Source: Candidatus Altimarinota bacterium
GTDB lineage: Bacteria > Patescibacteriota > Gracilibacteria > BD1-5 > UBA2023
DNA: 64,000 bases
Direction of reading: 5' to 3'
Assembly: GCA_023260135.1 (NCBI GenBank)
Contig: JALQWG010000008.1
Span: 1 to 64,000 of the forward strand
In this document: in pieces, positions 40,290 through 51,632 of the stretch
Numbering within the stretch: the first letter of the stretch is position 1
How the letters are laid out: each line of letters starts with the position of its first letter
The notes under the pieces: model-generated
Databases searched by the model: none
The model's input: only the letters and a program-made list of their open reading frames with translations
Told to the model about the DNA's origin: nothing
Position numbers and translations under genes: made by a program

Positions 40290-41184
40290 AAGGAATCCTT
40301 CCTGGTATTATAGCAAGAATAACCTAATTGGGTATTCTTTTATTGCTTCATATATTCTACTAACCTTTCTTTCCCTTTACTTCATTGTAGAGACTCAGTC
40401 TTGGATCATTCGTATCCTGTTTATTTTGCTACTCTGATTCCTTCAGGCATGATACAATCAATGAAAACATGAATTTTTACACAATACAGTCATAAATAAC
40501 TCATGCATGAATACCTTGTTCTGGTACTATTTCTCATTAGCAATAGGAGTAAACCCTCACCTGAACAAAGATTTTCATCTTTGACATCATAAGTATATTG
40601 GTACAACTAATGACCCTGAGTTAGACTTTGATGTAAGAAAAGACTATCAACTTCACACAGTCTTATTGAGAAAGTTGTATCGCCCCTTCTTATTTGATAT
40701 TTTCTACGCAAATTTCTCTATCCTTTTATTGAAAAGATATCCCAAATATGCAAAAGATTTTTCATCTATTAGAAAAGATTCTTTTTTACTATTTTCATTC
40801 CATATCCTATTAATAACTTTTTCAGTATTTTTCCTCTCCTGGGAATATATACTATATTGGTATGTGATTCTCGAATATGTTGGTTTTAATATACTTTGTA
40901 TTTATGATATAGCGGAGCATAGATGATGCAAAACTCATATTCCAAATAAATCTTCAAGAACTTGCTATAGCAATCCTTTTATATGGTACATGACATGGTT
41001 TAATAACTTCCACTCCGTCCACCATCTTGATACCCCAGAACAGTGTGTTGCTTTCTCAAAACGTAGACAATACTTTCTAGACAAAGAACTGCATCCAGTC
41101 TCCATACATGAAACTTGATACTTCAGTTTCATAATAGACATGTATAAAAATCCTAAAAACTACACAAATGATTACTCAAGTTAA
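40273..41184 (+). CDS. Fatty-acid desaturase-family membrane enzyme
   Basis: 303 aa with four or more membrane helices (YSFIASYILLTFLSLYFIV; IIRILFILLLGFLQAGY; DSFLLFSFHILLITFSVFFL; YILYWYVILEYVGFNIL). Three His boxes mark the di-iron site: GKHEFLHNTV (H-x3-H), DFHLGHHKYI (HxxHH) and NFHSVHHLDT (HxxHH). The family covers acyl-lipid desaturases and hydroxylases. The ATG at 40273 overlaps the PLP gene by 17 nt, which suggests translational coupling; an in-frame ATG at 40231 is an alternative. The next gene also overlaps by 17 nt. Carotenoid hydroxylase or ketolase activity cannot be excluded. Confidence 0.88.
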
Positions 41185-42202
41185 TGATCCTAGGATGACT
41201 CCTGAGCAGATATGAAAAGCTCAATCAAAGATTCTAAAACTTATATATACTCCTGAGTATCCATCCTCTGTTTGTGATACAGAAAGTGCTATTGTACAGA
41301 CTCAAAAATGAGTTCAAAATGTTTTATTTTGGTGAGAAAACTTAAATAAGATTCAGTCATGAAATGGTGGAACAATCGCACTTGTTGATTCTGATATTCC
41401 CCAATGTTTAGAGATGTGTCGAGCATGAGCTACGGTAGAAACGGGTGAATCTATTCAAGCAATACAGAAATTAATCCACTTCTTCCAGGAATCAAAAAAA
41501 CAGCATTCAACACTCTACGTAACCACCAGAAACTGCATACCCCGAACATCATCTTCTGGTACAGAAATTAAGTGATGACAAACTATTTATACAATATTCA
41601 ATCGGCTCAAAGATTTTCAGTTCTTTTGATTTGCTCCATGGTACATTATGCCAGGTTGAACGGTAGAAGCACTCGATATTAGAGTCCACCAGAGAAATAT
41701 GGATACCTGGAAAACTTCGTTTCAAAACTGAAGTCCTCTCTATGTTGTCTCAAGTGAAGTCTGAGCCATACTGCATGAGATGCTCGATGAATATATTGCA
41801 GACAAGGTTAAGATACATGTATTGGAAAAGATATGAGGTGCTATCAATGACTTAACATGCGGAACATTTACTACTGACTATTCGGAACTCTGAATGCGAA
41901 ATTCCCTATTTTTTATCCCAGGTGACGGAAATAATAGTCTCGAAGAGATGGATAATGACCCTACACCAATAAAAACTCTGCGAGTAAACCTCAATGATCA
42001 AGCCACTCTTTGAACCCAAGCAAAAGCTGAATTACTCTGATATAGATTTACTGGAATAATCCCGACAGATGGAAAATGTTTCTGATTTTGGACAAAAATA
42101 GATTGAAATTTTCCAATTGCAAAGCCCTGCTATCTCTATGAAAACAATAAAAGACTCCCTCAATACCAAAGAAAACTGTATGAATCCCTCTATTGAAAAT
42201 AA
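41168..42202 (+). CDS. Hypothetical protein in AT-rich operon, 344 aa
   Basis: I do not recognise this protein. It starts MITQVNDPRMTPEQIGKAQS. Segments such as TIALVDSDIPQCLEMCRAGA, STLYVTTRNCIPRTSSSGTE and FFGFAPWYIMPGGTVEALDI suggest a folded enzyme domain. The C-terminal part reads AELLGYRFTGIIPTDGKCFG FWTKIDG, reminiscent of a GNAT-type end but unproven. There is no signal or membrane segment. Some 20 UGA codons are read as Gly. It overlaps both neighbours (17 nt upstream and 23 nt downstream), so it is part of the same translationally coupled unit. Confidence 0.62.
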
Positions 42203-43163
42203 TTGATTTACCTTTGACATCTTAGGAGCTTCAAGAAGATTAAGTTCCGTAATACATCAAACACCACTAGAATACTCTAAATATTTTTCTGATTACTTTG
42301 GTGCAGAAGTATTTTTTAAAAGAGAAGACATCCAAATAACAAATTCTTATAAGATACGTTGAGCATACAATGCAATATACTCTCTTTTTGGAAAAAAAAG
42401 TAAAAAAGGAAGGAAGATTGTTTGTGCTTCTGCCTGAAATCACTCTCAATGAGTTGCTTATGCATGTCGGTTAATTTGAGTAGATGGCATTATCTATATG
42501 CCTAGAAATACACCCGCATTAAAGGTATTAAAAACAAAAGAATATGGATGAGCTAATATAAATATTATTCTGGAAGGCGACTGTTTCAACGATGCTGAAG
42601 AATTGGCAATAAGATATTCAAAGGAAAATAATGTAGCCTTCATTCATCCATTTAATAACCATCATGTCATAGAGGGACAAGGCACTGTAGGATATGAGAT
42701 ACTTCAAGATTGGGATAACTCTTCAGATATTGACGCTATTATAGTTCCAATATGAGGATGATGACTTATAAGTGGGATAATTCAGTCACTTAAAACTACG
42801 TGATCAAATATCAGTATTATTGGGGTTCAACCACTTTGAGCATCAAGCATGAAACTATCCCTAGATTGTTGAAGAAAAATCAAATTAGACACAATTGATA
42901 CTTTTATCGACGGCGCCTCTGTAAAATCACCCTGAGATATTCCTTTTTCAATCTGTGGTGAATATGGGGTACAAGTCATATCAGTTGATAATAATTCTGT
43001 GATTAACGCAACAAGACTCTTACATACTAATTGAGTACATGCTGAACTTGCTGCTTGAATGAGCCTAGCTGCAATGGAAAGACTAAAACCAACTCTCAAT
43101 TGAAAAAGAATAGTAATCATAATTTCATGATGAAATTATGATAAAGAGAAGATTTTTGGATAA
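42180..43163 (+). CDS. Threonine/serine dehydratase, catalytic domain only
   Basis: 327 aa. It is a PLP fold-type II enzyme that deaminates threonine or serine (threonine to 2-oxobutanoate). The PLP-Lys is in QITNSYKIRGAYNA (SYKIRGA), then KIVCASAGNHSQGVAYACRL with the SAGNHSQGVA phosphate-loop region, HPFNNHHVIEGQGTVGYEIL, AIIVPIGGGGLISGIIQSLK and the C-terminal end KRIVIIISGGNYD. Nearly every Gly of these motifs includes UGA codons. The ACT-like regulatory domain of biosynthetic IlvA is absent, so it is of the short, catabolic type. ATG 42180 overlaps the previous gene by 23 nt; ATG 42138 is an alternative. A terminator follows at 43243. Confidence 0.92.
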
Positions 43164-43242
43164 GGAAGTTACTACAAGATATTGTTTGCGCAACTAAATC
43201 ATATTAAATTCTCGTACAACTCCTGTATACAACCCAATCTCA

Positions 43243-43272
43243 AAAACCCTATAATTCATAGGGTTTTATGTA
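43243..43272 (+). terminator. Terminator of AT-rich operon
   Basis: AAAACCCTAT and ATAGGGTTTT around AATTC, followed by AT. It ends the five-gene operon. Confidence 0.8.
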
Positions 43273-43362
43273 TGTCAAAATATGTCTCGCTCAGAATATG
43301 GGACAAGGGGTGGGCACTATAGTCAGGAAAACGAGAAAATCAAACTGAGTAATAAAATCATG

Positions 43363-43391
43363 TTGACGAAGAAAAAAGAGTGTGGTAAAAT
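43363..43391 (+). promoter_or_regulatory. Promoter of secreted-protein gene
   Basis: TTGACG (43363-43368), a 17-nt spacer and TAAAAT (43386-43391). The predicted start is near 43398, 20 nt before the ATG at 43418. Confidence 0.6.
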
Positions 43392-43417
43392 ACAGATGTA
43401 AATATAACTATTCTAGT

Positions 43418-44134
43418 ATGGGAAACTCTCTCGCTCCACTTGCCCTTGCAGCAGCACTCTCTGTAGGAAATACTCAAGCAGAGGGACTCAAGTCTCCTGA
43501 TTTTTCAGGGCTTATAGAAAGTGGTAATCCTGCAGTTACTCAGGTTGTTCATGATACCCAAGCACGCATCGCTCCACTTGCCGAGGAAACCAATATGCTC
43601 GTAGCACAGGCAAGCCAGGAAACAGATGGTAAGATATATACTGTATATGTTATCCAAGTAGACGGGAGCAAAAAAGAAGTAAAATATACAAAAGATACTA
43701 CAGGAATTATCAACCCACCAGAAAGTGGAGAAGATGGAAAACTCCTCGACGGTAGTCCTGCGACGAGCAATCCAAAACTTAACAGATGAAAAAATAGAAG
43801 TATTCTGGCGAAGTATGATAAAGAGTCTCAGATTATGTATGCCTTAGTTGATAAAAGCGATATAATCTGAAAGGCTAAAGAAACAATAAAGTTTATTATT
43901 TCAACAACAAAAGATTGAAAAACAATAACAAAAGACCAGCTAGCTGATTGATATTATAGTGCATTTATTTTATTCAATATATGAGGAGATAAAGATAACT
44001 GAATGTTAACATGACTGAACTCAATAGCAAAAGTAAAGCTATGATTATCTAATGATGAAATTGATCAGATACGTACTATTCAGGAAAGAAAAGCAATGGA
44101 GACATGGAGACTTACAACATGAGCTCTCGGATAA
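43418..44134 (+). CDS. Secreted protein, 238 aa, unknown
   Basis: MGNSLAPLALAAALSVGNTQ A is an alanine-rich signal-like start, though it lacks the usual basic n-region; an in-frame upstream ATG at 43382 would add basic residues (VKYRCKYNY) and is possible. The mature part has a Ser/Pro-rich region (INPPESGEDGKLLDGSPATS) and, after the UGA at 43787, a helical end (KAKETIKFIISTTKDGKTIT; DEIDQIRTIQERKAMETW). Function unknown. It is followed by its own terminator at 44158. Confidence 0.62.
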
Positions 44135-44157
44135 GCGAATTTTTGCACTCCTGAACA

Positions 44158-44192
44158 AAATATGATATTCTAACTTGGATATCATATTTTTA
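44158..44192 (+). terminator. Intrinsic terminator
   Basis: AAATATGATAT and ATATCATATTT arms around TCTAACTTGG, then TT. The ATG of the next gene follows directly, at 44192. Confidence 0.7.
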
Positions 44193-45880
44193 TGTCTGAA
44201 AGTCAAATCAAAGCCCCAGAATTGGAGCAGACATCAGAGCAACAGTCAGTCAAGAGTCTTGTCCAGGAGCTGCATCTTCCAGATGAGGTTATTTGAAGCA
44301 TTGAGAAACTCTCACAGGATAACAAAGAAATTCTCACAGTCCTCCTCCAGGAAATACAATGAGACCTAAAAAATGGAAAGATAGTATCACCTGCAGATGC
44401 TACGGATAAAGCAAAAAATACACTTACTGAATATGGAATCAATATTCAATGAGGGATGATAAAGAAAGAGTCAAAGAATATACTATTAAAGGAACAAGAA
44501 GAAATAAACAACTTTGATCAAGAACTTAGTCGGCTCTCAGAAAGCCTTACAAAAGTTAAATCCCTTGACCCTGTAGTGGAAGATGAACTCAAAAAAGCAA
44601 AAGAAGAAAAACCAAACCTTCCTCCTGAGCTCACCAAGGTAATTGCAGATAAAACTGGTATCAACATCCAGAGCCTAGAGGATATCACAACAAAATGATG
44701 AGAAAAACAACAGGACATCAATAATATGATTGATGCCTACTATCTGGCAAACATCGATACTGCTAGAATCACAGAACTCCTCAAGTGAAAGAAGTCAGAA
44801 GAGGAAATCAATGAGAGCTTCGCAACACTTCGCAATAGTGCCCGTCATCTCGATATCCCCGTATATGAGACCGCGAGAAATATATCAAAACTCATTCCTG
44901 ATCTCACTGACAAAAAACAAGGACAAGTCATAGATACAGTCACTTCCCTCACAGCATCCAAGCCAGATACTATCGTCACACGCACAGGAGATACGCTCAG
45001 ATTCACCGATCCCAAGAATGAGAAGTATAGTTATGAGATAGATCTCGGGAGAGAGCCTCCTCGTCTTGCGAAGAGTCTGAACGGACTCTCTATATCACAT
45101 GAGCTCACCCCGCTCACTCAGGAACAAAGAGAAAAACAAAATCTCGAGACCAGGAAACTCAACCTCATAAAAGTTGTATCAAAGGATTCTCAGAACATAA
45201 GCCTCGCCAATATCACCGAGATAGTACCAGATACAATAGAACCAATCGAGCTAGTCAAGTCATATGAATGAGCGCAATCAAACTACAAAAAGGCATGAAA
45301 TCCCATAGAGAAGCTCAAGGCACTCAAGGAACTAAAGTCAAAAAACCAACTCCTAGAATCAGCAAGACGCAGCTCTCTCACAACTGAAAATATGTGAGAT
45401 AAAAAATATGAAAAATTAGAAGAATATCTACATACTGAGCTAGAGTGACTATCACGGCTTGAGAATTCTCTATTCCAATACATAGATACAGATACTAAGC
45501 TACAAAAGTATAACCCAATAGAAACTCGATGAAGCACAGAGGATTTTGATACTTTTGCATCAGAGAACCTATCATTTCTCGTAGAAGAACACTTTGACAG
45601 ACTATGACCTGATGCAAATACAGCCCTCTATAGAATCATATGAGCAATCAACAACAATCGTGAAGAGAAAAACAAAATATATATTGATAAAAGCCCTCTG
45701 AATCAACTCGAGAAAAAGACACTCAGAGATGCATTGGCACAGATTGGTGGAACTCCTGATGTACTCACCAATGGGGAAAAACTCCCTACTCTACAGAAGA
45801 AAATCACAGAATCGCTGAGATACCCAAGAGATAATCCGCAAAGTATCGAGTCATTACTCAATAAAAAATCCGCCACATAG
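44192..45880 (+). CDS. Large helical protein, 562 aa, unknown
   Basis: I do not recognise this protein. It starts MSESQIKAPELEQTSEQQSV and is almost entirely alpha-helical and charged, with coiled-coil-prone stretches (NILLKEQEEINNFDQELSRL; KKAKEEKPNLPPELTKVIAD; LEKKTLRDALAQIGGTPDVL). There is no signal peptide or membrane segment. It contains about 15 UGA glycines. It converges on prfA, whose stop lies 16 nt away. The start directly abuts the terminator of the preceding gene, so its own promoter must lie in or before that hairpin. Confidence 0.6.
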
Positions 45881-45895
45881 TCACGGGTCTTATTT

Positions 45896-46978
45896 TTATT
45901 CTGCCTTGCCGCTCGCAGCCTCGAGCTTGGCTGTCTGGTCTGCGATAGCACATGCATCGATGATATCTCCGAGGTCTCCCATCATGATGACGGGGAGATT
46001 CGAGAAGTTCTGTCCGATACGATGGTCAGTGAGACGGTCTTGTGGGAAGTTGTAGGTACGAATCTTCTCACTACGATCTCCTGTTCCCACGAGTGCTAGG
46101 CGAGTTGCACCTTCTGCTTGGGCGCGTTTTTCTTCTTCAGCGGCATATATACGAGACTTGAGCACTGAGATAGCTGTGAGCTTGTTCTGGAGTTGTGAAC
46201 GCTCGTTCTGACACTCAGCTACCATACCTGTTGGGATATGGACGACGCGGATAGCGGAGTTAGTCTTGTTGACGTGCTGTCCTCCTGCACCCGATGCACG
46301 ACATGCTGTGATCTCGAGGTCTTCTTCACGGATCTCGATATCGACTTCCTCAGCCTCGATCATGACTGCAACTGTCGCAGTCGACGTATGGACTCGACCA
46401 TTCTTCTCGGTTACTGGGATGCGCTGTACCCTATGTACACCTGACTCGTACTTGAACCGAGCATATGCACCTGCACCTCACTCGATCTTGAATATTCCTT
46501 CTTTGTATCCTCCTGCATCATTCCATGTCTCACTCATGACCTCAAGTGTATATCATTCCTTGCGGGCGAACACCTTGTATGCCTCAGCGAGTTCATGGGC
46601 AAATATCCCCGCCTCATCTCCACCCACTCAGGCACGGACTTCGAGGATGATATTCTTATCGTCATTCGGGTCTTTTGGCAGAAGGGCAATCTTGATAGCT
46701 TCTTCGAGTTCTGGGATACGCTTGTCAGCTATAGCAATCTCAGACTTCATCATCTCGAGCATCTCTGGATCTTTTTCATTGATAACAAGAGTCTTAACTT
46801 CTTCGTAGTTGGCATAGAGGAGCTTGTACTCACGATAGAGTTCGACGGTTTTTTCGAGGGATTTTTTCTTCTGATTCACGGTCTTCAGACGCTTGACATC
46901 ACTATAGATACTCGGATCTGAGAGTTCAGCTTCGAGGGCTTCGTATTCGGTGATGAGATTATCGAGTTGGAATTTCAT
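45896..46978 (-). CDS. prfA: Peptide chain release factor 1
   Basis: 360 aa, the normal RF1 length. It ends translation at UAA and UAG. The catalytic GGQ is in [20 protein letters not shown] (about residue 232), and the stop-recognition tripeptide is PVT in [20 protein letters not shown], as in RF1 and not SPF as in RF2. Glycines conserved in the family are UGA here: EVRAGVGGDEAG, and [22 protein letters not shown]1 thus depends on the recoding itself. RF2 (UGA) is not seen and would be harmful in this code. A large inverted repeat lies in its leader (46985-47059). Confidence 0.97.
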
Positions 46979-46984
46979 GTGTGT

Positions 46985-47060
46985 GGTTATAAGGTTTATA
47001 AGGTCTCAGGTTTGTAATGTATTGGCATAATTCTCTACTACCTTATAACTTTATAAACCT
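46985..47060. repeat. Inverted repeat upstream of prfA
   Basis: GGTTATAAGGTTTATAAGGT (46985-47004) and ACCTTATAACTTTATAAACC (47040-47059) are imperfect inverted copies; the core AAGGTTTATAA and TTATAAACCTT is exact. On the minus strand this is the prfA 5' leader. It could be regulatory or another dispersed repeat. Confidence 0.6.
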
Positions 47061-47305
47061 TGGGAACTTTTGACCAGCGTATTATATACAAAATCTGAAA
47101 AAGTCGAGAAGAAATTCCTGCTTCAACATTGTGTTCATTCTGATTTTTATCGCTTTGACTTTGGTCTGTATTTTCCTATTATGTCGGGGCTAAGATAGAA
47201 GACAGATACAGATACACAAACACACTGGAATTATGTTTTTTAAAAAATAAATCCACCCTGATAACTGCTATCTGCAAACTGATTACTTTCGCCTTCGGCG
47301 AATAT

Positions 47306-47389
47306 GCCCAGATGGTGGAATTGGTATACACGGAGGTCTCAAAATCCTCTGCCTCTGGCTTGCGGGTTCGAGTCCCGCTCTGGGCACCA
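47306..47389 (+). tRNA. tRNA-Leu (CAA)
   Basis: Class II cloverleaf from GCCCAGATGGTGGAATTGG to encoded CCA, with anticodon loop CTCAAAA (anticodon CAA), a variable arm (TGCCTCTGGCTT) and T-arm GCGGGTTCGAGTCCCGC. It lies 11 nt before corA and may be cotranscribed with it. Confidence 0.92.
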
Positions 47390-47400
47390 CAATAGAAAAA

Positions 47401-48297
47401 ATGCTCAAAAAAACAACTACATCTGAACTCTGGCAAGACTATATCAATCCCCCTCTCGATATCATCGAGGAGGTGATAGAACACTATGACTTCCACGAGC
47501 TCGATCGAGAAGCTATCCTCGAGGAGAACCAATACGCACGTATCGATACGTACGAGGATTATATTTTTTTGGTACTACATTTTCCAAAATACGAACCCTC
47601 AACAGAACGATATATCCACAACGAGCTCAATATATTCGTCGGCAAAGACTATATCATCACCTTCCGCTACTACCAGTCTACGACGATGAAGCGCATCTAT
47701 ACGCGCTACGAGTCAGATAGAGAAAAGTGAGAAAAAATATCACCGGCGTTCGTTCTCTATGATATCCTCGACTCATACCTGGATAAGACCATGAAGATGC
47801 TCGAGCGCGTCGGCCGAGATATCAAGTGAATCGAACGAGACCTCTTCCGCAATCGGAGCACGGATACTATCCGCAACATCATGACAAAAAAACGCAATAT
47901 CATCACACTCAAACACATGATGAAGCCTCAGATTGCAGTACTCAAGATGATAGAGATCCGTATGAAGGAACGATTCTCTGACGAGGTAGAACTCTACTTC
48001 GAGAACCTCGAAGACAAGCTCGATAAGATATTTTCTGAGATTCAGCTCCTCCAGGAAAATATCGACTCCATAGAAGACACGCTCAAGAGCGTATTCGAAC
48101 TCGAGACCAACTCCACGATCAAGTATCTCACTGTGTTCTCAGCATTCATGCTCCCGCTCACACTGGTAACTAGCTTCTTCGGGATGAATGTGGAGACATG
48201 ACACTTCAACAATGTTGTTATCTATTCGAGTATCATACTCGTGAGTATAGTATTCATTATCATTGCATATCTGTTTATCAAGAAAAAAGTTATCTAA
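47401..48297 (+). CDS. corA: CorA-family Mg2+ transporter
   Basis: 298 aa. The N-terminal cytoplasmic funnel domain (TYEDYIFLVLHFPKYEPSTE; HNELNIFVGKDYIITFRYY) is followed by a long coiled helix and two C-terminal membrane helices. The signature GMN is in LVTSFFGMNVETG at the end of TM1 (STIKYLTVFSAFMLPLTLVT); TM2 is VIYSSIILVSIVFIIIAYLF. The tail KKKVI is basic, as is usual. It forms pentameric Mg2+ (or Co2+) channels. UGA glycines occur at 47728, 47827 and 48199. The next gene starts only 1 nt after its stop. Confidence 0.95.
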
Positions 48298-48298
48298 A

Positions 48299-49096
48299 TT
48301 GTTCCGAATCCTCTTTTCCATCATCATTCTCTGACTCATCGCGACTGTGTCGATGGGTTTTTTGCATGCTGAGTGAGAGGTCGTCAGTGGAGAATACTCG
48401 AGTGTGAGTGGAGAGCCGCGCAAACCAAAACCAATCCCGAGGCCACGTGAAAAAGAAACACGGCTCATAGAGTTGAGGGGCGGACTCACAAAACCGACAT
48501 ACATACTCCGTGAGTTCTCAGACGATGCGAGTACTCTGAGATTCGTCTCCCGAGATGTCCCACTCACAGACGAGGACTACAAGCCCGAGAACCTCATGAG
48601 AATAGCAGGAGACAATATCAACGAAGCCGGTCGAGTATGATACCTCCGAGGCGATGCGCACGTAGCACTCGGTGAACTTGCTCAGGCATTTTCGAGGGAA
48701 TTCCAGACTCCTCTCGTCGTCATCAGCGGATATAGGAGCGCTGCATACCAGAGACAACTCTGGGCACGAGAGAACTACTGTACCGAGACACTCTGTGCTC
48801 TCCCAGGTCGCAGTGAACACCAACTCTGACTCGCGATAGATGTATTCGATGCGACCAATGAGCATGACTTCATCGCCAATCGCAACTACCAGAGATACGT
48901 CGCATGGTTCCAGGCGAATGCTCATCTCTATGGTTGGCACCAGAGCTACCAAAAATGAGTCGAGGTCGACGGATATATGGTTGAGCCATGGCACTGGCGC
49001 TACGTCTGAGTCGACATGGCAACTCGCCTTCACAACCTCGGATGGACCTACACCGAGTATGTAGAGTTCCAGAATTGGTTGATACAATATTGGTAA
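48299..49096 (+). CDS. VanY-like D-alanyl-D-alanine carboxypeptidase
   Basis: 265 aa. TTG at 48299 is the start because it alone gives a signal pe​ptide, MFRILFSIIILGLIATVSMG FLHAEG. The peptidase core has SGYRSAAYQRQLWARENYCT, GRSEHQLGLAIDVFDATN (SxHxxGxAxD zinc motif, its Gly coded by UGA) and VEPWHWRYVGVDM with the catalytic Glu and the third His. The family trims D-Ala from peptidoglycan precursors or stem peptides. It abuts corA, and a strong terminator follows. The start is uncommon but well supported. Confidence 0.9.
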
Positions 49097-49132
49097 AAAA
49101 ATAATCCCTCTAAAAGTAGAGGGATTTTTTAT
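49097..49132. terminator. Bidirectional terminator
   Basis: AATCCCTCT and AGAGGGATT around AAAAGT, with A and T runs. The stop of the convergent 138-aa gene lies inside. Confidence 0.85.
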
Positions 49133-49526
49133 GGTTTAGATTGTATCACTTCGGTGCAATGTGTATATAACCATAAAGACTATTATCTTCTTTTTTATAA
49201 ACAGGTACACTACCATTTTCAAGTATATCAGCAAATTTTATTGTCGCCGTAAAACTTTTATTATTATCTTGTATACGTACGACCATGAATCATGTGGATT
49301 CAGATGAAACTTCTTTTTGGATTACTCTAATCCTTATATTTGGAAGTGATTCGACAACTAGACTATCTGCTAGATCATATCCAAGTAGATTATGAATCAT
49401 ATCACTCCTACCAGGCAATAGTATATCTACTTTTGCCTTTGAATTTTTAATAACCTTATCATAACCAGGAAACTGTGACATTGGTTGTGTCTCTAGCACA
49501 GATGAAGGGATAGAATTCATGCTCAT
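49110..49526 (-). CDS. Hypothetical protein, 138 aa
   Basis: I do not recognise this protein. It starts MSMNSIPSSVLETQPMSQFP and is open through two UGA codons (about 49291 and 49148) to TAG inside the terminator. Beta-rich segments DSLVVESLPNIRIRVIQKEV and FMVVRIQDNNKSFTATIKFA suggest a small globular domain. No signal peptide. It stands alone on the minus strand, next to the end of the operon at 49578. Confidence 0.55.
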
Positions 49527-49577
49527 AGTCCTACCCTACCATATCCCTTCCTTTTTTGCAAATTTTGGAAGGAAAAA

Positions 49578-51053
49578 TTATAGAAAGTATTCAGGATAGA
49601 ATTGACCTAAAAATTCTCGCTGAAGATCCGAGAGCGAATCTATATTTTCTCTCATCATCCCAATAATAGAATCTGTTAGAGCTGACTGTCGACCATGGAG
49701 GAGTATGTATTCTAGTAGATAGTAGATTATGATATCTACATCTCAGAATCCATCAGGATACATGGTTCAACAGACTACAGCATCGGCTATGTTTTTTGAG
49801 ATTACTGGAGTGTATTTTTTGTCTATAGCATCCCTCACAGAGAGATAGTATGGTGCAATTCCTGTAGATGAGAGGTGGTATAATCGAGTACTATTTCGAG
49901 AGACAAATATCTCTCTGAGCCTCTTCGCATCACTAGGAGCAAGCAGTTCCATATGGGAGAGGATGCGCTCTTGGAGTCCAGTATATTCGAGTCACTGGAA
50001 CATATCGAGCATAGGGAGGAGTATCTCGGAACATACCTTTTGTTCTGCAGATATATCATCGTCTATTGGCTCGTCTTCTGATGGATTGTCCATACTATCG
50101 AGCATATCTGCGAGCATATCTATCGCATCATCTCACCTGTCATCGATGAACTCGAGAATCGCATCTGCCATACGTGGATTGCGATGGATGATAGTGAGTA
50201 GTAGTGCCATATGCATCTGAAAATACAACTGTCATCTCACCTTCCGATAATCATACCACTCTTCTTCATCGGGATCAATGATCGTATCCTCTGTCAGATG
50301 TCTGAGCATGGCAGGCTCTATTTCTTCATGTACTCAGAGATAGTTAATCTGTCAGATTATATAGTTCTCCAGCGCCTGAATATTGCGAGGGGAGATGACT
50401 ATATGAGCATCACCCTGGGTATGAAGATTCCATATACCCTGAAGCACAATATCAAATTCCTCTGGTGTACGGATAACTTTTTTGTATCTGAGAATACGTG
50501 GATCTTCGGGTTCTATGTGTTTTCATTCGGTCCTGTATATCATCTCTTGTGCGAACGAATCCATATCGAGGTCATACGCATATGTGATGAGATTTTCATA
50601 GAAACTTGCACGTGTCTCATGAGGAAAATCATGAGCTGATATATACGATCTGAGAGAAAAATTAAATGCCTCTAACACATAGGATCGTGCTTGTTCTGTA
50701 TTACCTATTGAGACGAGAAAACTCAGGAGCTCAAAGAAGCTCCCAATATCTCCATGTAAAAATGCCTCATACCAGAGTCAGATTGCCTCTCTATCATGTC
50801 CAAGCGAGAAGGCAACTCTGCTCACAGTGCGCTTGACTCTCGGAAGAGTCTGTGACTTGGCAAATTGTAACATCTCTGGATATCGGGTCTCGAGAAGCTG
50901 ATCAAATAACTTTTTCTTCTGAGGTAGAACTAACTCATTATATCGATCAAAAATAGCCGCAACAAGTGAGACTGTCAGAATCGGTACGGGAGCAGTTCTG
51001 AGGATATTGAGTGCCTGATCTGGATGAAGCTGAGAGATATGTATTTGCGTCAT
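49578..51053 (-). CDS. Helical repeat protein, 491 aa, unknown
   Basis: I do not recognise this protein. ATG 51053 lies 1 nt after the stop of the gene upstream; an alternative ATG at 51077 would overlap it. The sequence MTQIHISQLHPDQALNILRT is followed by many alpha-helical pairs (AIFDRYNELVLPQKKKLFDQ; LLETRYPEMLQFAKSQTLPR; VSRVAFSLGHDREAIGLWYE), the pattern of TPR/HEAT-like solenoids. Negative patch IDDDISAEQ. Cytoplasmic by absence of a signal. It is probably the last gene of a four-gene operon (52703 to 49578). Confidence 0.65.
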
Positions 51054-51054
51054 G

Positions 51055-51588
51055 TTATCATTGATTAGATATCGCAATATATTGTGACTGGAGCCTCTCC
51101 ATATACTGTCTGAGTTGATCGAATCGAGAGGTTTGATTGAGTGGTGGGAGTTTCATTCATATATTGGCTGCGAATTCTTCTCTGCTGATATCGGGAGATA
51201 TCTTCTTTTGATTCTCTATCACACTATCCTTGTCGACAAGACTCCAATTCGATAGACACCAAGGATTGAGAAGGAGGTAAAAAGTATCGAGAGCCATATG
51301 ACCTGACATAATCCCTCACTGCCTACTAACGTTGGTCAATCTCCCATCACTATGTATGACAACGCTCGTAATCATATCCACCTCATTGCCATCAATAATC
51401 ACATGTACTGCAGTTCCTACATGAGCTACGAGTTCGCCATGATTCTCCCAGAAGGTCACAGCGATATCGAGAAAATTCCCTGACGTACTCTGATAAAATG
51501 CATTATAATTCCCTTGTCTCCATATAGCTTCTACATTGATGGGATTAATTCTAGAGAGTGTGTTTGGCAATGTGCTATTCATAGTCAT
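51055..51588 (-). CDS. Hypothetical protein, 177 aa
   Basis: I do not recognise this protein. It begins MTMNSTLPNTLSRINPINVE (an upstream ATG at 51603 is possible). A beta-strand region (NFLDIAVTFWENHGELVAHV; AVHVIIDGNEVDMITSVVIH) is followed, after the UGA at 51315, by a helical end (GHMALDTFYLLLNPWCLSNW). It ends TAA one nt before the next ATG, so the genes are coupled. No signal peptide. Confidence 0.58.
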
Positions 51589-51632
51589 TCTATGAATATA
51601 CATATTTTTCTATATTGTGCAATATTTTCTTA

